Source: Puniceibacterium sp. IMCC21224 (GTDB taxonomy: Bacteria > Pseudomonadota > Alphaproteobacteria > Rhodobacterales > Rhodobacteraceae). Taken from it: 64,000 bases of DNA. The notes under the pieces were generated by a model. It had not been told where the DNA came from. It ran no database searches and saw only the letters and a list, made by a program, of their open reading frames with translations. This document shows positions 1 through 7,638 of the stretch, piece by piece. Position numbers and translations under genes: made by a program. Location: positions 3,224,001 through 3,288,000 of the forward strand of contig NZ_LDPY01000001.1 of the NCBI RefSeq assembly GCF_001038505.1, written 5' to 3'. The stretch's first letter is position 1. Each line of letters begins with the position of its first letter.

Positions 1-159
1 TCCTGCGTCTTGCGACCATTGGAATGGGCGGGCTTGGTTGTCCTATCCGCCGATGAACTCGCCGGGAAGCAAGTGCATCATGTGTTCAAGACACCGCTAT
101 GGCGCAGTGCCCTGAAGCTCGACACCGACGCCCAGCTTCAGCCGATCTCCGTCCAGTGA
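1..159 (+). CDS. C-terminal end of an unrecognised protein (partial)
   Basis: An open frame enters from the left edge and stops at TGA 157-159, giving the last 52 residues of a protein that ends in LDTDAQLQPISVQ. The composition looks coding (no rare-codon run, plausible hydrophobic/charged alternation), but I recognise no family. The start and most of the gene lie outside the window. Nothing in the following 260 bases looks like a downstream partner. Confidence 0.45.
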   Translation, partial: SCVLRPLEWAGLVVLSADELAGKQVHHVFKTPLWRSALKLDTDAQLQPISVQ

Positions 160-860
160 AATGTCCAACTCAAAAGCGGCAATAAACTAGATGACAGGCG
201 GAGGGGATAGCCGTTGCAAGGCGCCGACTAGACGCAGAAAAGATCGATGATCAGTACTTCTAGGGCAGTTGATGTAGGATTTTCCCTGCCAGAAAACACG
301 TCTTGAAGGGCGGGGAACTGCCGTTCGCTGCGCTCGTCGCGAACGGCAGCAAAGCGCAGGAAGCGGTCGCTGCAAAGTTGTGAACCATGGTCGGCCTTGA
401 TGACGCGACCCGCCCACAGCAGTCATACGAGCCAGGCGCAGCCTATGGCCGCTCCCAGCCCGAAGCGCCCCCGCAGTTCGGCTTGCTTTGCCTCGGTTCG
501 ACAGCCGTGCTCAATGTAATCCCTGATCCGCCATCCGGGTGTGATGCGCGCATCATCGAACGAGAGGTAGAGCGTGTAGTCGTCCTGATCGGTATCGGAC
601 GGCATCGCGCCGTCTTCGTCGAGAAACTCATCGATGATAGCGCGAACTGGGGCTCGAAGTCAGTTCGGAAGCTGCGGAATACTCAGTTTAGCGGCCTCGC
701 CTGAGAAGGCTCCGTTTGCCTTGAGCCTTCTACTCTCTCGCAGCATCATGCCACTCTTGCACAGAAAACTCACCTACCCGAGCTGTTCAAAATTCCCTTC
801 CACTTCTCCACCAAAGTGAGCCAAAAGCTCTACAGAAAACTGGGTCAAGTCCAAGTAGTG
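160..860. other. Gene-poor stretch with repeat and coding remnants
   Basis: About 700 bases without a convincing intact gene. It contains a possible broken minus-strand frame (423-659, listed separately) and, around 300-350, a copy of a motif reading GGGCGG..CTGCCGTTCGCTGC that recurs near 5841-5866. The latter is part of the inverted repeats flanking the acetyltransferase gene. This suggests decayed insertion or repeat material at the left side of the ATPase operon. Confidence 0.4.
423..659 (-). pseudogene. Possible remnant of a small hypothetical protein
   Basis: A minus-strand frame is open from just after a stop at 660-662 to a stop at 423. Its translation looks protein-like: an acidic segment (IIDEFLDEDGAMPSDTDQ), then DDYTLYLSFDDARITPGW, then a Gly/Ala-rich end that stops abruptly (GLGAAIGCAWLV). 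The only ATG in frame is at 605. The beginning seems lost, so it is best read as a fragment of a conserved hypothetical gene. No family is recognised and it could be chance. Confidence 0.3.
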
Positions 861-3575
861 TCACTTGCCTTTCCGAGGCTTTGAAGCAGGGAGCAAGCGT
901 GGCAGGATGAGGCCTGCGGCGTGACGGGTTTCCGGATTCACGTCGCGCAAGCTTGCCTCGCCATGAACGGCAGCCTTCAGCGCGGCATGGATCGGGGCAT
1001 ATCGATTAGCCAGACGAGTCTCTTCGAACCAGTCGACCAAACGCTCGCCAAGTCCAGCCGTGATGGAGAGGCGCAGCAAACGTTCCAGGTCATCGGTGAA
1101 ATTCCAGCTCTCCGGCACCAAGCCTCCTTGCAGGGCCTTGTTCAGATGCTCCGTGGCGTCTCCAAAATTTCCTGCCTGAACGGCAAGCGCTGCATCCATC
1201 AACGCACGCCCCTCGGTCGGCATGTCTTCGAGATGGGGCAATGTCTCTCTCGCCTTGGAAAGCTCTCTCGATGCAACATACAGCCAGAACAAGTTCCCGT
1301 AAGCCAAGGCTTTGTGGCTTTCCGTCACGCTTTTCAAGAGCGCTTCAGTTCGGCCCCCCTCGACGCCAGTGTCGATCAGGCGATTGGCTAGAGAGACCTT
1401 CGCCTGCGCGACCTCTTCCTGCAGCGGGAGGGCGTCGTTGTCGCCGTAGCGGGCGATGAGAGCGTCGTAGGTCTCGATCTCTGCCGCAGGATCGCCGGTC
1501 TGGCCCAGCGTGATCCCCTTGCTGAGCATGGCCCGCGCGACCTGTTCCTGCAGCGGGAGGGCGTCGCTCTCGCCGTAGCGGGCGATGAGAGCGTCGTAGA
1601 CCTCAAGCGCCGCCGCAGGATCGCCGGTCTGGCCCAACGTGACCGCCTTGTTGAGCATGGCCCGCGCGACCTGTTCCTGCAGCGGGAGGGCGTCGCTCTC
1701 GCCGTAGCGGGCGATGAGAGCGTCGTAGACCTCAAGCTCCACCGCAGGATCGCCGGTCTGGCCCAACGTGACCGCCTTGTAGAGCATGGCCTGCGCGACC
1801 TCTTCCTGCAGCGGGAGGGCATCGCTCTCGCCGTAGCGGGCGATGAGCGCATCGTAGGTCTCGATCTCTGCCGCAGGATCGCCGATCTGGCCCAACGTGA
1901 CCGCCTTGTTGAGCATGGCCCGCGCGACGTGTTCCTGCAGCGGGAGGGCGGCGCTGTCGCCGTAGCGGGCGATGAGCGCGTCGTAGGTCTCGATCTCTGC
2001 CGCAGGATCGCCGGTCTGGCCTAGCGTGATCCCCTTGTTGAGCATGGCCCGCGCGACCTGTTTCTTTACTTGCTGGTCTGGGCTGTCGCTGTAATGAGCG
2101 ATCACCTCCTCGAATATCTTGAGCGCAGCTACACCCTCTCTGTCTCTACCTACGGATACGCCCGTGTCGCCCATCTCCTTCGCCTTTTTGGCTTCGGGCG
2201 AAGCCGGATAGTCTGCAACGATCATGTCGTTGTGGCAGGGCCCCGCCGACTTCAGGCCGAGACGCTCGCGCGCTGGTGCGATCTGCGTCGCCTGTTCGAA
2301 CGCATGCACGTATTCCCGGGTCCAGAGATCGAAGCGGCCCGTTGCGCGTGCGGTCCGACCGATTTCTTCCAACTCGTCCTTGCAGTAGAAGCTCGACAGG
2401 AACGCGACGAGCCAGCGCATCCGCTGCCTGATGCGGCGCGTTCCGTGCCGCATCAGGTACCAGATATTGAGGAACCGTTCGACGACCTGATGGCCCGCGT
2501 AGGAGCCCGAGGTTTCGATCCTTTCAATCAGACCATCCTTGCGCAGCCGGGTCAGCTGCGGCGACAGCGTCGTGGTCGGGATGCCGGTTATGTCGGACAG
2601 GTGCCCGGTGGTGACCGGGTCCCAATGCAGCGCGATGGCATCGATGATCGCCCGTTGCAAGGGGGTCCGATATTCCTCGACGCGGGCCTTGTAATAAGGC
2701 GTGACCTCGTCCAGCAGCCGCTCGAGATCGGCCATCGCGCTGTGGGAATCCTCGGTCTCGAGAAGGCGATATGTCAGGGCTAAGATCCGAGGGTTGCCAC
2801 CGGTCAACCGGTGAAGGACGCGGAGCCGTGCGCGATCGGTGTGCATTACATGGAGGACGCGGCGCCCGACCTCGCCGCGCTGGTTTGCGAGAGCTCGCAT
2901 GCAGGTCTCGGTTTCCTGCAACTCGAGGGGCTCAAGGTAATAGGGTTGGAAGAACTCGTAGAAGGCTGCGTCGCGGTCCGCGGTTTCCTTCAGTGACTGG
3001 GTTGCGGCACCGACAAGGATTGGCCCGCCCCGCGCCTGCAAACTGGCGCGCAGGGTCCAGCGGTCCTCGTCCTTGAGCGCATCCAGAATCAGGTCGAGGT
3101 TGTCGATCAGCAGAACTGCCCGTTTGCCAAGCGCCTGCATCTCCGCCTCGAACTGCTCTGCGGCGCCGTCGTCGCTGTCCCAACTGCTTGAGAAGACCAC
3201 GTCGTCAAGATGCTCCGCCAAGTCGTCGCGCCCTTGGCTTTCCGCCCATCCAGCGAGGGATTCCCCGCAGTTGCGCCAGAAATCCTGCAGTCGCAGCACA
3301 TTGTACTGCTCTTCGCGGAACATGAGCGGGACAAAACGGTCCGACAAGTCGTGATCGCGCTTGATCTCAATCGCCATGCGGCGCAGCAGGGAGGTCTTGC
3401 CCATCCCCCGCGTGCCGATCAGGATCTGATGCTGCCCGTCGTCCTCCGGTCCGACAGATTTCAAGCGGCGGCACATCGTCTCGAGCGTGTCGCGGCGTGC
3501 CACGAAGCTGGCGACGAAATCATCGTCATTAAGGATGGTCTGATTGTAGAGCGTCGACTGCGGGATCACGGTCAA
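861..3575 (-). CDS. STAND/AAA-type ATPase with winged helix and near-identical TPR repeats
   Basis: A 904-residue protein. The N-terminal half is a P-loop ATPase of the archaeal-ATPase/AAA_16 (STAND-like) kind: Walker A GTRGMGKT at residues 54-61 and Walker B-like LLIDN near 155-159. A winged-helix-like segment follows near residues 310-380 (HLSDITGIPTTTLSPQLTRL). Residues about 505-730 are TPR-like repeats of exactly 43 residues (consensus ..VARAMLNKAVTLGQTGDP..), encoded by 129-bp DNA repeats. The C-terminus is helical and ends in a basic tail. There is no transmembrane segment and no visible nuclease or other effector domain. It overlaps the upstream ATPase gene by 4 bp (ATGA), so the two are almost certainly co-transcribed and translationally coupled. 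A sensor-type NTPase, perhaps in anti-phage defence or signalling, is inferred from architecture only. Confidence 0.8.
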   Translation of the reverse strand: MTVIPQSTLYNQTILNDDDFVASFVARRDTLETMCRRLKSVGPEDDGQHQILIGTRGMGKTSLLRRMAIEIKRDHDLSDRFVPLMFREEQYNVLRLQDFWRNCGESLAGWAESQGRDDLAEHLDDVVFSSSWDSDDGAAEQFEAEMQALGKRAVLLIDNLDLILDALKDEDRWTLRASLQARGGPILVGAATQSLKETADRDAAFYEFFQPYYLEPLELQETETCMRALANQRGEVGRRVLHVMHTDRARLRVLHRLTGGNPRILALTYRLLETEDSHSAMADLERLLDEVTPYYKARVEEYRTPLQRAIIDAIALHWDPVTTGHLSDITGIPTTTLSPQLTRLRKDGLIERIETSGSYAGHQVVERFLNIWYLMRHGTRRIRQRMRWLVAFLSSFYCKDELEEIGRTARATGRFDLWTREYVHAFEQATQIAPARERLGLKSAGPCHNDMIVADYPASPEAKKAKEMGDTGVSVGRDREGVAALKIFEEVIAHYSDSPDQQVKKQVARAMLNKGITLGQTGDPAAEIETYDALIARYGDSAALPLQEHVARAMLNKAVTLGQIGDPAAEIETYDALIARYGESDALPLQEEVAQAMLYKAVTLGQTGDPAVELEVYDALIARYGESDALPLQEQVARAMLNKAVTLGQTGDPAAALEVYDALIARYGESDALPLQEQVARAMLSKGITLGQTGDPAAEIETYDALIARYGDNDALPLQEEVAQAKVSLANRLIDTGVEGGRTEALLKSVTESHKALAYGNLFWLYVASRELSKARETLPHLEDMPTEGRALMDAALAVQAGNFGDATEHLNKALQGGLVPESWNFTDDLERLLRLSITAGLGERLVDWFEETRLANRYAPIHAALKAAVHGEASLRDVNPETRHAAGLILPRLLPASKPRKGK
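1390..2060 (-). repeat. Five tandem 129-bp repeats inside the TPR-coding region
   Basis: On the plus strand the marker GGGCGATGAG recurs at 1451, 1580, 1709, 1838 and 1967, exactly 129 bp apart each time, with a diverged sixth unit near 2096. The units differ at only a few bases. Each encodes 43 residues with the core ALPLQEQVARAMLNKAVTLG. Because the period is a multiple of three, gain or loss of units keeps the frame, and a second frame also stays open through the array. Such near-identity points to recent expansion or gene conversion. Confidence 0.9.
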
Positions 3576-4693
3576 TCCGCCTCGTACTGCTGCCAGTAGC
3601 GACGGATCAGGCCGGACCGGAACCTGTAGCGCCCTTCGGTCAGGTCAGTCAGGCCATCGCTTTGCAGGATGTCAAGAATGTCCCGCACGGCTTTCGGTTT
3701 GGCGGGGGCCATGGCAGCTTGCAGCGTGTCCAGCGTCTCGCCATCCGCAGCGGCCGACACACGGCCCAGCACCCCGCGCGCGAGGTCACGATCGGTCTGG
3801 GGCAAGTTCTTGTCGATATGCTCGCGCCAGACGGCGAACTCGGATTTCCGGGTCGGTTCAAGTAGTTTTTCCATGGCGGCCCGCAGGTCCTCCGGCTTCG
3901 CGGTCAGCGTGCCGCCTTGTTCGGGGCCAGATGGGCGGACTTCATTGCCGACCAGTTTGAGGTAGTAGGGCGCTAGCCAACCCAGTTCTTCGAACAAAAC
4001 CTTGAGGTCTTCGTCACTGGCGTGGAACTGGTGGTTGAACCCCATCTGCGTGGCCGGATCACGGAGAAAGGACCCGGCTTCGGCTTCGTCGAACGGCTCG
4101 AGGATGAACGTGGTCAGATCCACGAACGCGCCGCCAAGGCCGAACCGTTCGGCCACAAAGTTCAGGCCGATCGAGCCGGTGAAGAGCCAACGGACGTTCG
4201 AGTATTCGGCCTGCAGTTTCCTCAGCTCGTAGAAGAAGTCCTTGGCGTCGTTCTCATTTCTCTCTGCGAAGCCGAGAACGAAATAGGCGATCTCGTCCAC
4301 GAAGATCGCCGATTGCTTCTCTTCCTTCTCTAGTGTTTCCAAAAGCGCGTCCAAGAAGGCCACGGGGTCGACTTGGCCGATCACGTTGATAGGGTTGGTG
4401 CCCCAACCTCCCCCGATCAATGCCTCGAGCCGGTTTTTGAAGGCTGCATGCAGACCTGACGTCGTGGGCAACTGACCTTGAATCTTCTGGCACAGGCGCC
4501 GCGCGAACTTGTCCGGAGCGGACATGCCTTGGACATCCACCTCGACGATCAGCCAGCCCTCTTTCCGCATGTCTTCCGCGAGCCTGTTGATTGTCCAAGT
4601 TTTCCCGATGCGACGAGGGGCCGGCATGTGAATGTTCTGTCCGGCTTTAAGCTTGCGTTTCAGAGTGTCGCGTTCATTCTCTCTGCCGTGCAT
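3572..4693 (-). CDS. AAA/STAND-type ATPase, first gene of a two-gene operon
   Basis: A 373-residue P-loop ATPase starting MHGRENERD, a typical start for the archaeal-ATPase-like AAA_16 group. Walker A is APRRIGKT (residues 25-32), Walker B is IFVDE (130-134), and a sensor-1-like LFTGSIG lies near 170-176. The C-terminal 80 residues look like a winged helix ending in YRFRSGLIRRYWQQY, a signature seen at the C-terminus of many prokaryotic ATPases of this group. There is no signal peptide, membrane segment or recognisable effector. Its stop overlaps the start of the larger TPR-ATPase by 4 bp. The pair may form a hetero-oligomeric NTPase; its function is unknown. Confidence 0.8.
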   Translation of the reverse strand: MHGRENERDTLKRKLKAGQNIHMPAPRRIGKTWTINRLAEDMRKEGWLIVEVDVQGMSAPDKFARRLCQKIQGQLPTTSGLHAAFKNRLEALIGGGWGTNPINVIGQVDPVAFLDALLETLEKEEKQSAIFVDEIAYFVLGFAERNENDAKDFFYELRKLQAEYSNVRWLFTGSIGLNFVAERFGLGGAFVDLTTFILEPFDEAEAGSFLRDPATQMGFNHQFHASDEDLKVLFEELGWLAPYYLKLVGNEVRPSGPEQGGTLTAKPEDLRAAMEKLLEPTRKSEFAVWREHIDKNLPQTDRDLARGVLGRVSAAADGETLDTLQAAMAPAKPKAVRDILDILQSDGLTDLTEGRYRFRSGLIRRYWQQYEAD

Positions 4694-4993
4694 GAATTTA
4701 TCCCGTCATGAATTAATTCCAGGATGAATAAATCCATCGAGCTTCGAAGTCAACTGGCCTGCGTCCCTGCCCGAGCATCTCCGTGATGACGGTTCTCTGC
4801 GCATCGCTGCCGTTCGTCCAGGTCGCAGCGAAGGGCCACTTCCCGCCCTCATGTCCTGGGCTCGGCTCAATGCTGCGCCGGGCACGAATGTCGTAGAAGG
4901 GCTGGCTGCCGCCGGTTGTCATGATCGCCGAGGCGGTTCGGGCTCGGCATTTTCATGCTGCACCGCCGCGAGGAGGCTCTGAGCCCATAGTGA
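4694..4993. other. Intergenic stretch containing the left arm of an inverted repeat
   Basis: Holds the upstream region of the ATPase operon and the left copy (4843-4904) of the 62-bp inverted repeat. A minus-strand frame through the repeat (GGSQPFYDIRARRSIEPSPG) reads open but shows no other sign of being a gene. No convincing promoter for the ATPase operon was identified. Confidence 0.4.
4843..4904 (-). repeat. 62-bp inverted repeat, left arm
   Basis: Read on the minus strand, this segment matches 5787-5848 read on the plus strand with about two mismatches. The shared core includes CTACGACATTCGTGCCC and GCATTGAGCCGAGCCCAGG. The two arms point outward from the acetyltransferase gene. They may be ends of a small non-autonomous element or two copies of a dispersed repeat. 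Confidence 0.85.
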
Positions 4994-5518
4994 TCATTTG
5001 GGTTCAGATAGATGGATCCACACCTCAGCATCTGGTTCGTGTTCAGCACGCGTGCCATCCGTGTTTGCTCCGAGACGTTTCGCAACCGCTTGCGAACGAT
5101 GATTTTCGCAATCAATGTAGCTAACCAATTGGTTGAATCCATGGGTTTGATACGCCCAGCTACGAACGGCCTGCCCAGCTTCGGTTGCGTATCCTTTGCC
5201 CTCGGCTCCTTCAAAAAGATGCCACGCCAACTCAACTTCGGGCCAATTTGAATGCTTAAGCAGCCCGACACGACCTATAGGAAGGCTCTGTCCACGTTCA
5301 ATTAGCGTAAAGAATCCAAATCCGTGCCATCGCCAGTGACCAATCCCGGTCAAGAAGCCAAACCAAGCTTGTTCTTTGCTGACCGTTTCTCCCTGAGCCT
5401 GCATCCTCGGCGAACTCGTCATGAATCGGGTAAACTCGGGTAGGTCGCTTTGTAGTGGTCCGCGTAGGGTTAGGCGTTCCGTTTCAAGGACTGGCGCGGA
5501 CGTCAAAGGTTCGGTCAT
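4994..5518 (-). CDS. GNAT N-acetyltransferase, RimJ/RimL type
   Basis: A 174-residue single-domain acetyltransferase expected to transfer acetyl from acetyl-CoA to a protein N-terminus or a small molecule. The N-terminus LETERLTLRGPLQSD is the usual RimJ/RimL opening. The acetyl-CoA loop (motif A) is ELAWHLFEGAEGKGYATEA, and the C-terminal half has the family's INxxSxxVAKRLGA-like segment (ENHRSQAVAKRLGA). Length fits the family. The gene stands alone between the arms of a 62-bp inverted repeat, downstream on the same strand as no obvious partner. Substrate cannot be told from sequence; antibiotic, ribosomal protein or toxin acetylation are all possible. Confidence 0.85.
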   Translation of the reverse strand: MTEPLTSAPVLETERLTLRGPLQSDLPEFTRFMTSSPRMQAQGETVSKEQAWFGFLTGIGHWRWHGFGFFTLIERGQSLPIGRVGLLKHSNWPEVELAWHLFEGAEGKGYATEAGQAVRSWAYQTHGFNQLVSYIDCENHRSQAVAKRLGANTDGTRAEHEPDAEVWIHLSEPK

Positions 5519-5964
5519 AGCAGAATCCGTTTGGACATTGGTTTAGGAACGATAACTCGCAATAGCATGACCAATACACCACCCTCGGCCTTGAAATGGA
5601 GGTCGGAAAAGTCCGCAGTGCTGTCGGTCGTCGGTGATTGGATGATGCAATTGCGGCGAACGGCAGCTCCCGAGCCCGGCACCGCAACATAAAAACTCGG
5701 CTGATCTTGCCAAAAGCTTGAGTTTGCAAATGGCGCTTCCCTGCGCCTTGCTGACACTCACGCACCGCATGACGCTCGACCGCTCCCAGCCCTCCTACGA
5801 CATTCGTGCCCGGCGCAGCATTGAGCCGAGCCCAGGACGTGAGGGCGGAGAGCTGCCGTTAGCTGCATTTGCACATATTGCGCCCCAATGATGATAGCGG
5901 ACATATCACGGATATCCAGCAATAGTGCGAGACAAAACTCCTTAGGCGCGGGCCTATGGCGCGT
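5519..5964. other. Intergenic stretch with the right arm of the inverted repeat
   Basis: About 450 bases between the acetyltransferase start and the end of the LysR gene. It contains the right repeat arm (5787-5848), followed by GCTGCCGTTAGCTGC. A related short motif (GCGAACGGCAGCTCCCGAGCC) lies near 5654. Several short open frames overlap here but none is convincing. Confidence 0.4.
5787..5848 (+). repeat. 62-bp inverted repeat, right arm
   Basis: Partner of 4843-4904 in the opposite orientation. The segment between the arms is about 880 bp and carries only the acetyltransferase gene, so the whole unit spans roughly 1 kb. No transposase lies inside it. Confidence 0.85.
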
Positions 5965-6873
5965 TCAACCACTGCCCCTTGTCTTTTCCGCTTGCCGCAG
6001 CATGTCCGTAAAAACAGACACTTTTGCGGCGCGGAATTTTGACGCCGGAAGCACCACGAAGATCCCCCCTTCGGGGAGTTGCCACGCGGGCAATACCTGC
6101 GTCAGCGCGCCCGAGGTCAGACGATCACGCACCAGATAGTCAGGCAGGATCGCCAAACCTGCTCCTTCCTCCACGGCGGCCATGATCGCGGGCGCGCTGT
6201 CGATTGAAAGATCGCTTTGCATTGTGACGGAGACCGTTTCGCCAGCGGTGTTTTCGAACAGCCAGTGCAGCGGGTCGGACAGCGCCTTGTTGGCAACAAA
6301 GGGCACCGTGGCGAGATCGCTGGGGTGTTGAATGTGATCGAACCGGCCGGACTTGTCGCCCGCGCCGACGAGAAACTGTCGGAACCCGCCCAGTTTGCGC
6401 GCCAACAGGGTGGAATCGCGCAGCCACCCGACCCGAATGGCCAGATCAAGCTCTCCCGCCATAAGATCGCTATGATCATCCCCGAGATATAGCTCCACCT
6501 GACACTCGGGGTATTGGCGTCGAAACGCTGTGACCAGCCGGGCTACGACCGCCGTGCCGTAATCATTCGGGGCGGTCATGCGTAATAGGCCCACGGGCTG
6601 CTCCGAGAGGTGCGACAACTCGCTGAAGGCCTCTTCCGCCTCGTTCAGGATCGATGTGCAGCGCATATAGAAAAGCCGCCCCGCCTCGGTGGTGCTGACC
6701 TTGCGCGTGTTGCGCACCAAAAGCGTCGCCTTCAGCTCGTCTTCCAACTGCGTCACCTGACTGCTGACCACGGCTTTGGTCACGCCAAGGCGGTCAGCGG
6801 CATTGGTAAAGGATCCGGTTTCGACAACCGCGGCGAAATACGCCAGCCGGTTGAGATTATGTGATCTAGCCAT
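5965..6873 (-). CDS. LysR-family transcriptional regulator
   Basis: About 302 residues from the start I prefer (MARSHNLNRLAYFAAVVE). The N-terminal winged helix-turn-helix is clear (GSFTNAADRLGVTKAVVSSQ), followed by the linker helix and a periplasmic-binding-like effector domain. A longer frame begins at 6933, but the ATG at 6873 sits directly before the conserved first helix, and the upstream starts would overlap a palindromic site at 6890-6910. It is divergent from the FrnE-like/MBL operon, the normal arrangement for a LysR regulator and its target. The inducer is unknown. Confidence 0.88.
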   Translation of the reverse strand: MARSHNLNRLAYFAAVVETGSFTNAADRLGVTKAVVSSQVTQLEDELKATLLVRNTRKVSTTEAGRLFYMRCTSILNEAEEAFSELSHLSEQPVGLLRMTAPNDYGTAVVARLVTAFRRQYPECQVELYLGDDHSDLMAGELDLAIRVGWLRDSTLLARKLGGFRQFLVGAGDKSGRFDHIQHPSDLATVPFVANKALSDPLHWLFENTAGETVSVTMQSDLSIDSAPAIMAAVEEGAGLAILPDYLVRDRLTSGALTQVLPAWQLPEGGIFVVLPASKFRAAKVSVFTDMLRQAEKTRGSG

Positions 6874-6889
6874 GCTTTCAGTGTTAGCC

Positions 6890-6910
6890 TTTGACATACA
6901 GTCTGTCAAA
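6890..6910. promoter_or_regulatory. Palindromic operator between LysR gene and its target operon
   Basis: TTTGACA and TGTCAAA form a perfect inverted repeat separated by 7 bp, centred at 6900 in the divergent intergenic region. LysR-type regulators bind interrupted palindromes of about this size, so this is the likely autoregulatory/activation site. A further TTTGTC half-site-like sequence lies just to the right (around 6914). Confidence 0.6.
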
Positions 6911-6969
6911 ATAGTTTGTCTTATCAGGGGCAATGGAAGCGCCTATATCCCTCCCCAAGGAGACAGATC

Positions 6970-7611
6970 ATGACACAAACAGTGACACTGCACTACCTTT
7001 TCGATCCGCTCTGCGGTTGGTGCTACGGTGCCTCGGAGACCATCGCCACGCTTGCGAACCACCCCGACATCGACCTTCAACCATGGGCCACCGGCCTGTT
7101 CGCAGGCAATGGCGCACGGCCGATGAAAAGCTTTGCCGCGCAGGCTTGGGCGAATGACCAGCGCATTGCCGCGCTGAGCGGTCGGCAGTTCACCGAAGCC
7201 TATCGCCGCGACGTGCTGGGGGCCGACGATGCGTCTTTGGACTCCACCATGGCGACGCTCGCCGTCACGGCTGCGGCCGACACCGTCCCCGATCGCGTGA
7301 TCGAGGCCCTCACAGCCATTCAGACAGCGCGCTATGTCGACGGCAAAGACGTGACCTCTTCCTCAGTTGTCGCAGGCTTGCTGACCGACCTCGGTCTTGC
7401 AGAGGCGGCCGCGCGTATTCTGACCCCCGATGCAGCCCTCACGGGCCTAGCGCAGACGCGCAGCGCGAAAGCACGCGATCTGATGACGTCTCACAACCTA
7501 CAAGGCGTTCCCGCCCTGATTGCCGAGGTCGACGGCACGCAGTTCGGGCTGGATGCAAGCAAACTTTATTCCGGACCTGATGCAATACTGGCCACCCTCG
7601 GGCGCGCCTGA
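6970..7611 (+). CDS. DsbA/FrnE-family thiol oxidoreductase
   Basis: A 213-residue cytoplasmic thioredoxin-fold protein of the DsbA-like FrnE subfamily. The redox motif CGWC lies at residues 14-17 (FDPLCGWCYGA), and the cis-proline loop GVPAL lies near residue 182; no signal peptide is present. The ATG at 6970 is preceded by AAGGAG at a good distance, so I prefer it to upstream starts. It is first in an operon with a Tat-exported MBL-fold protein 27 bp downstream, and divergent from a LysR gene. A role in thiol redox or isomerase chemistry follows from the family; the substrate is unknown. Confidence 0.88.
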   Translation: MTQTVTLHYLFDPLCGWCYGASETIATLANHPDIDLQPWATGLFAGNGARPMKSFAAQAWANDQRIAALSGRQFTEAYRRDVLGADDASLDSTMATLAVTAAADTVPDRVIEALTAIQTARYVDGKDVTSSSVVAGLLTDLGLAEAAARILTPDAALTGLAQTRSAKARDLMTSHNLQGVPALIAEVDGTQFGLDASKLYSGPDAILATLGRA

Positions 7612-7638
7612 TCCCACCATACTGAAAGGACAAAAAAC

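Noticed and set aside
1388..1852. 154-codon minus-strand frame rich in Arg and Ser
   Set aside because: It is a by-product of the 129-bp repeats in the ATPase gene; the real frame is the long TPR-ATPase.
1390..2060. Possible CRISPR array because of regular repeats
   Set aside because: The 129-bp units are contiguous and coding, without unique spacers or palindromic 25-40 bp repeats, and no cas genes are present.
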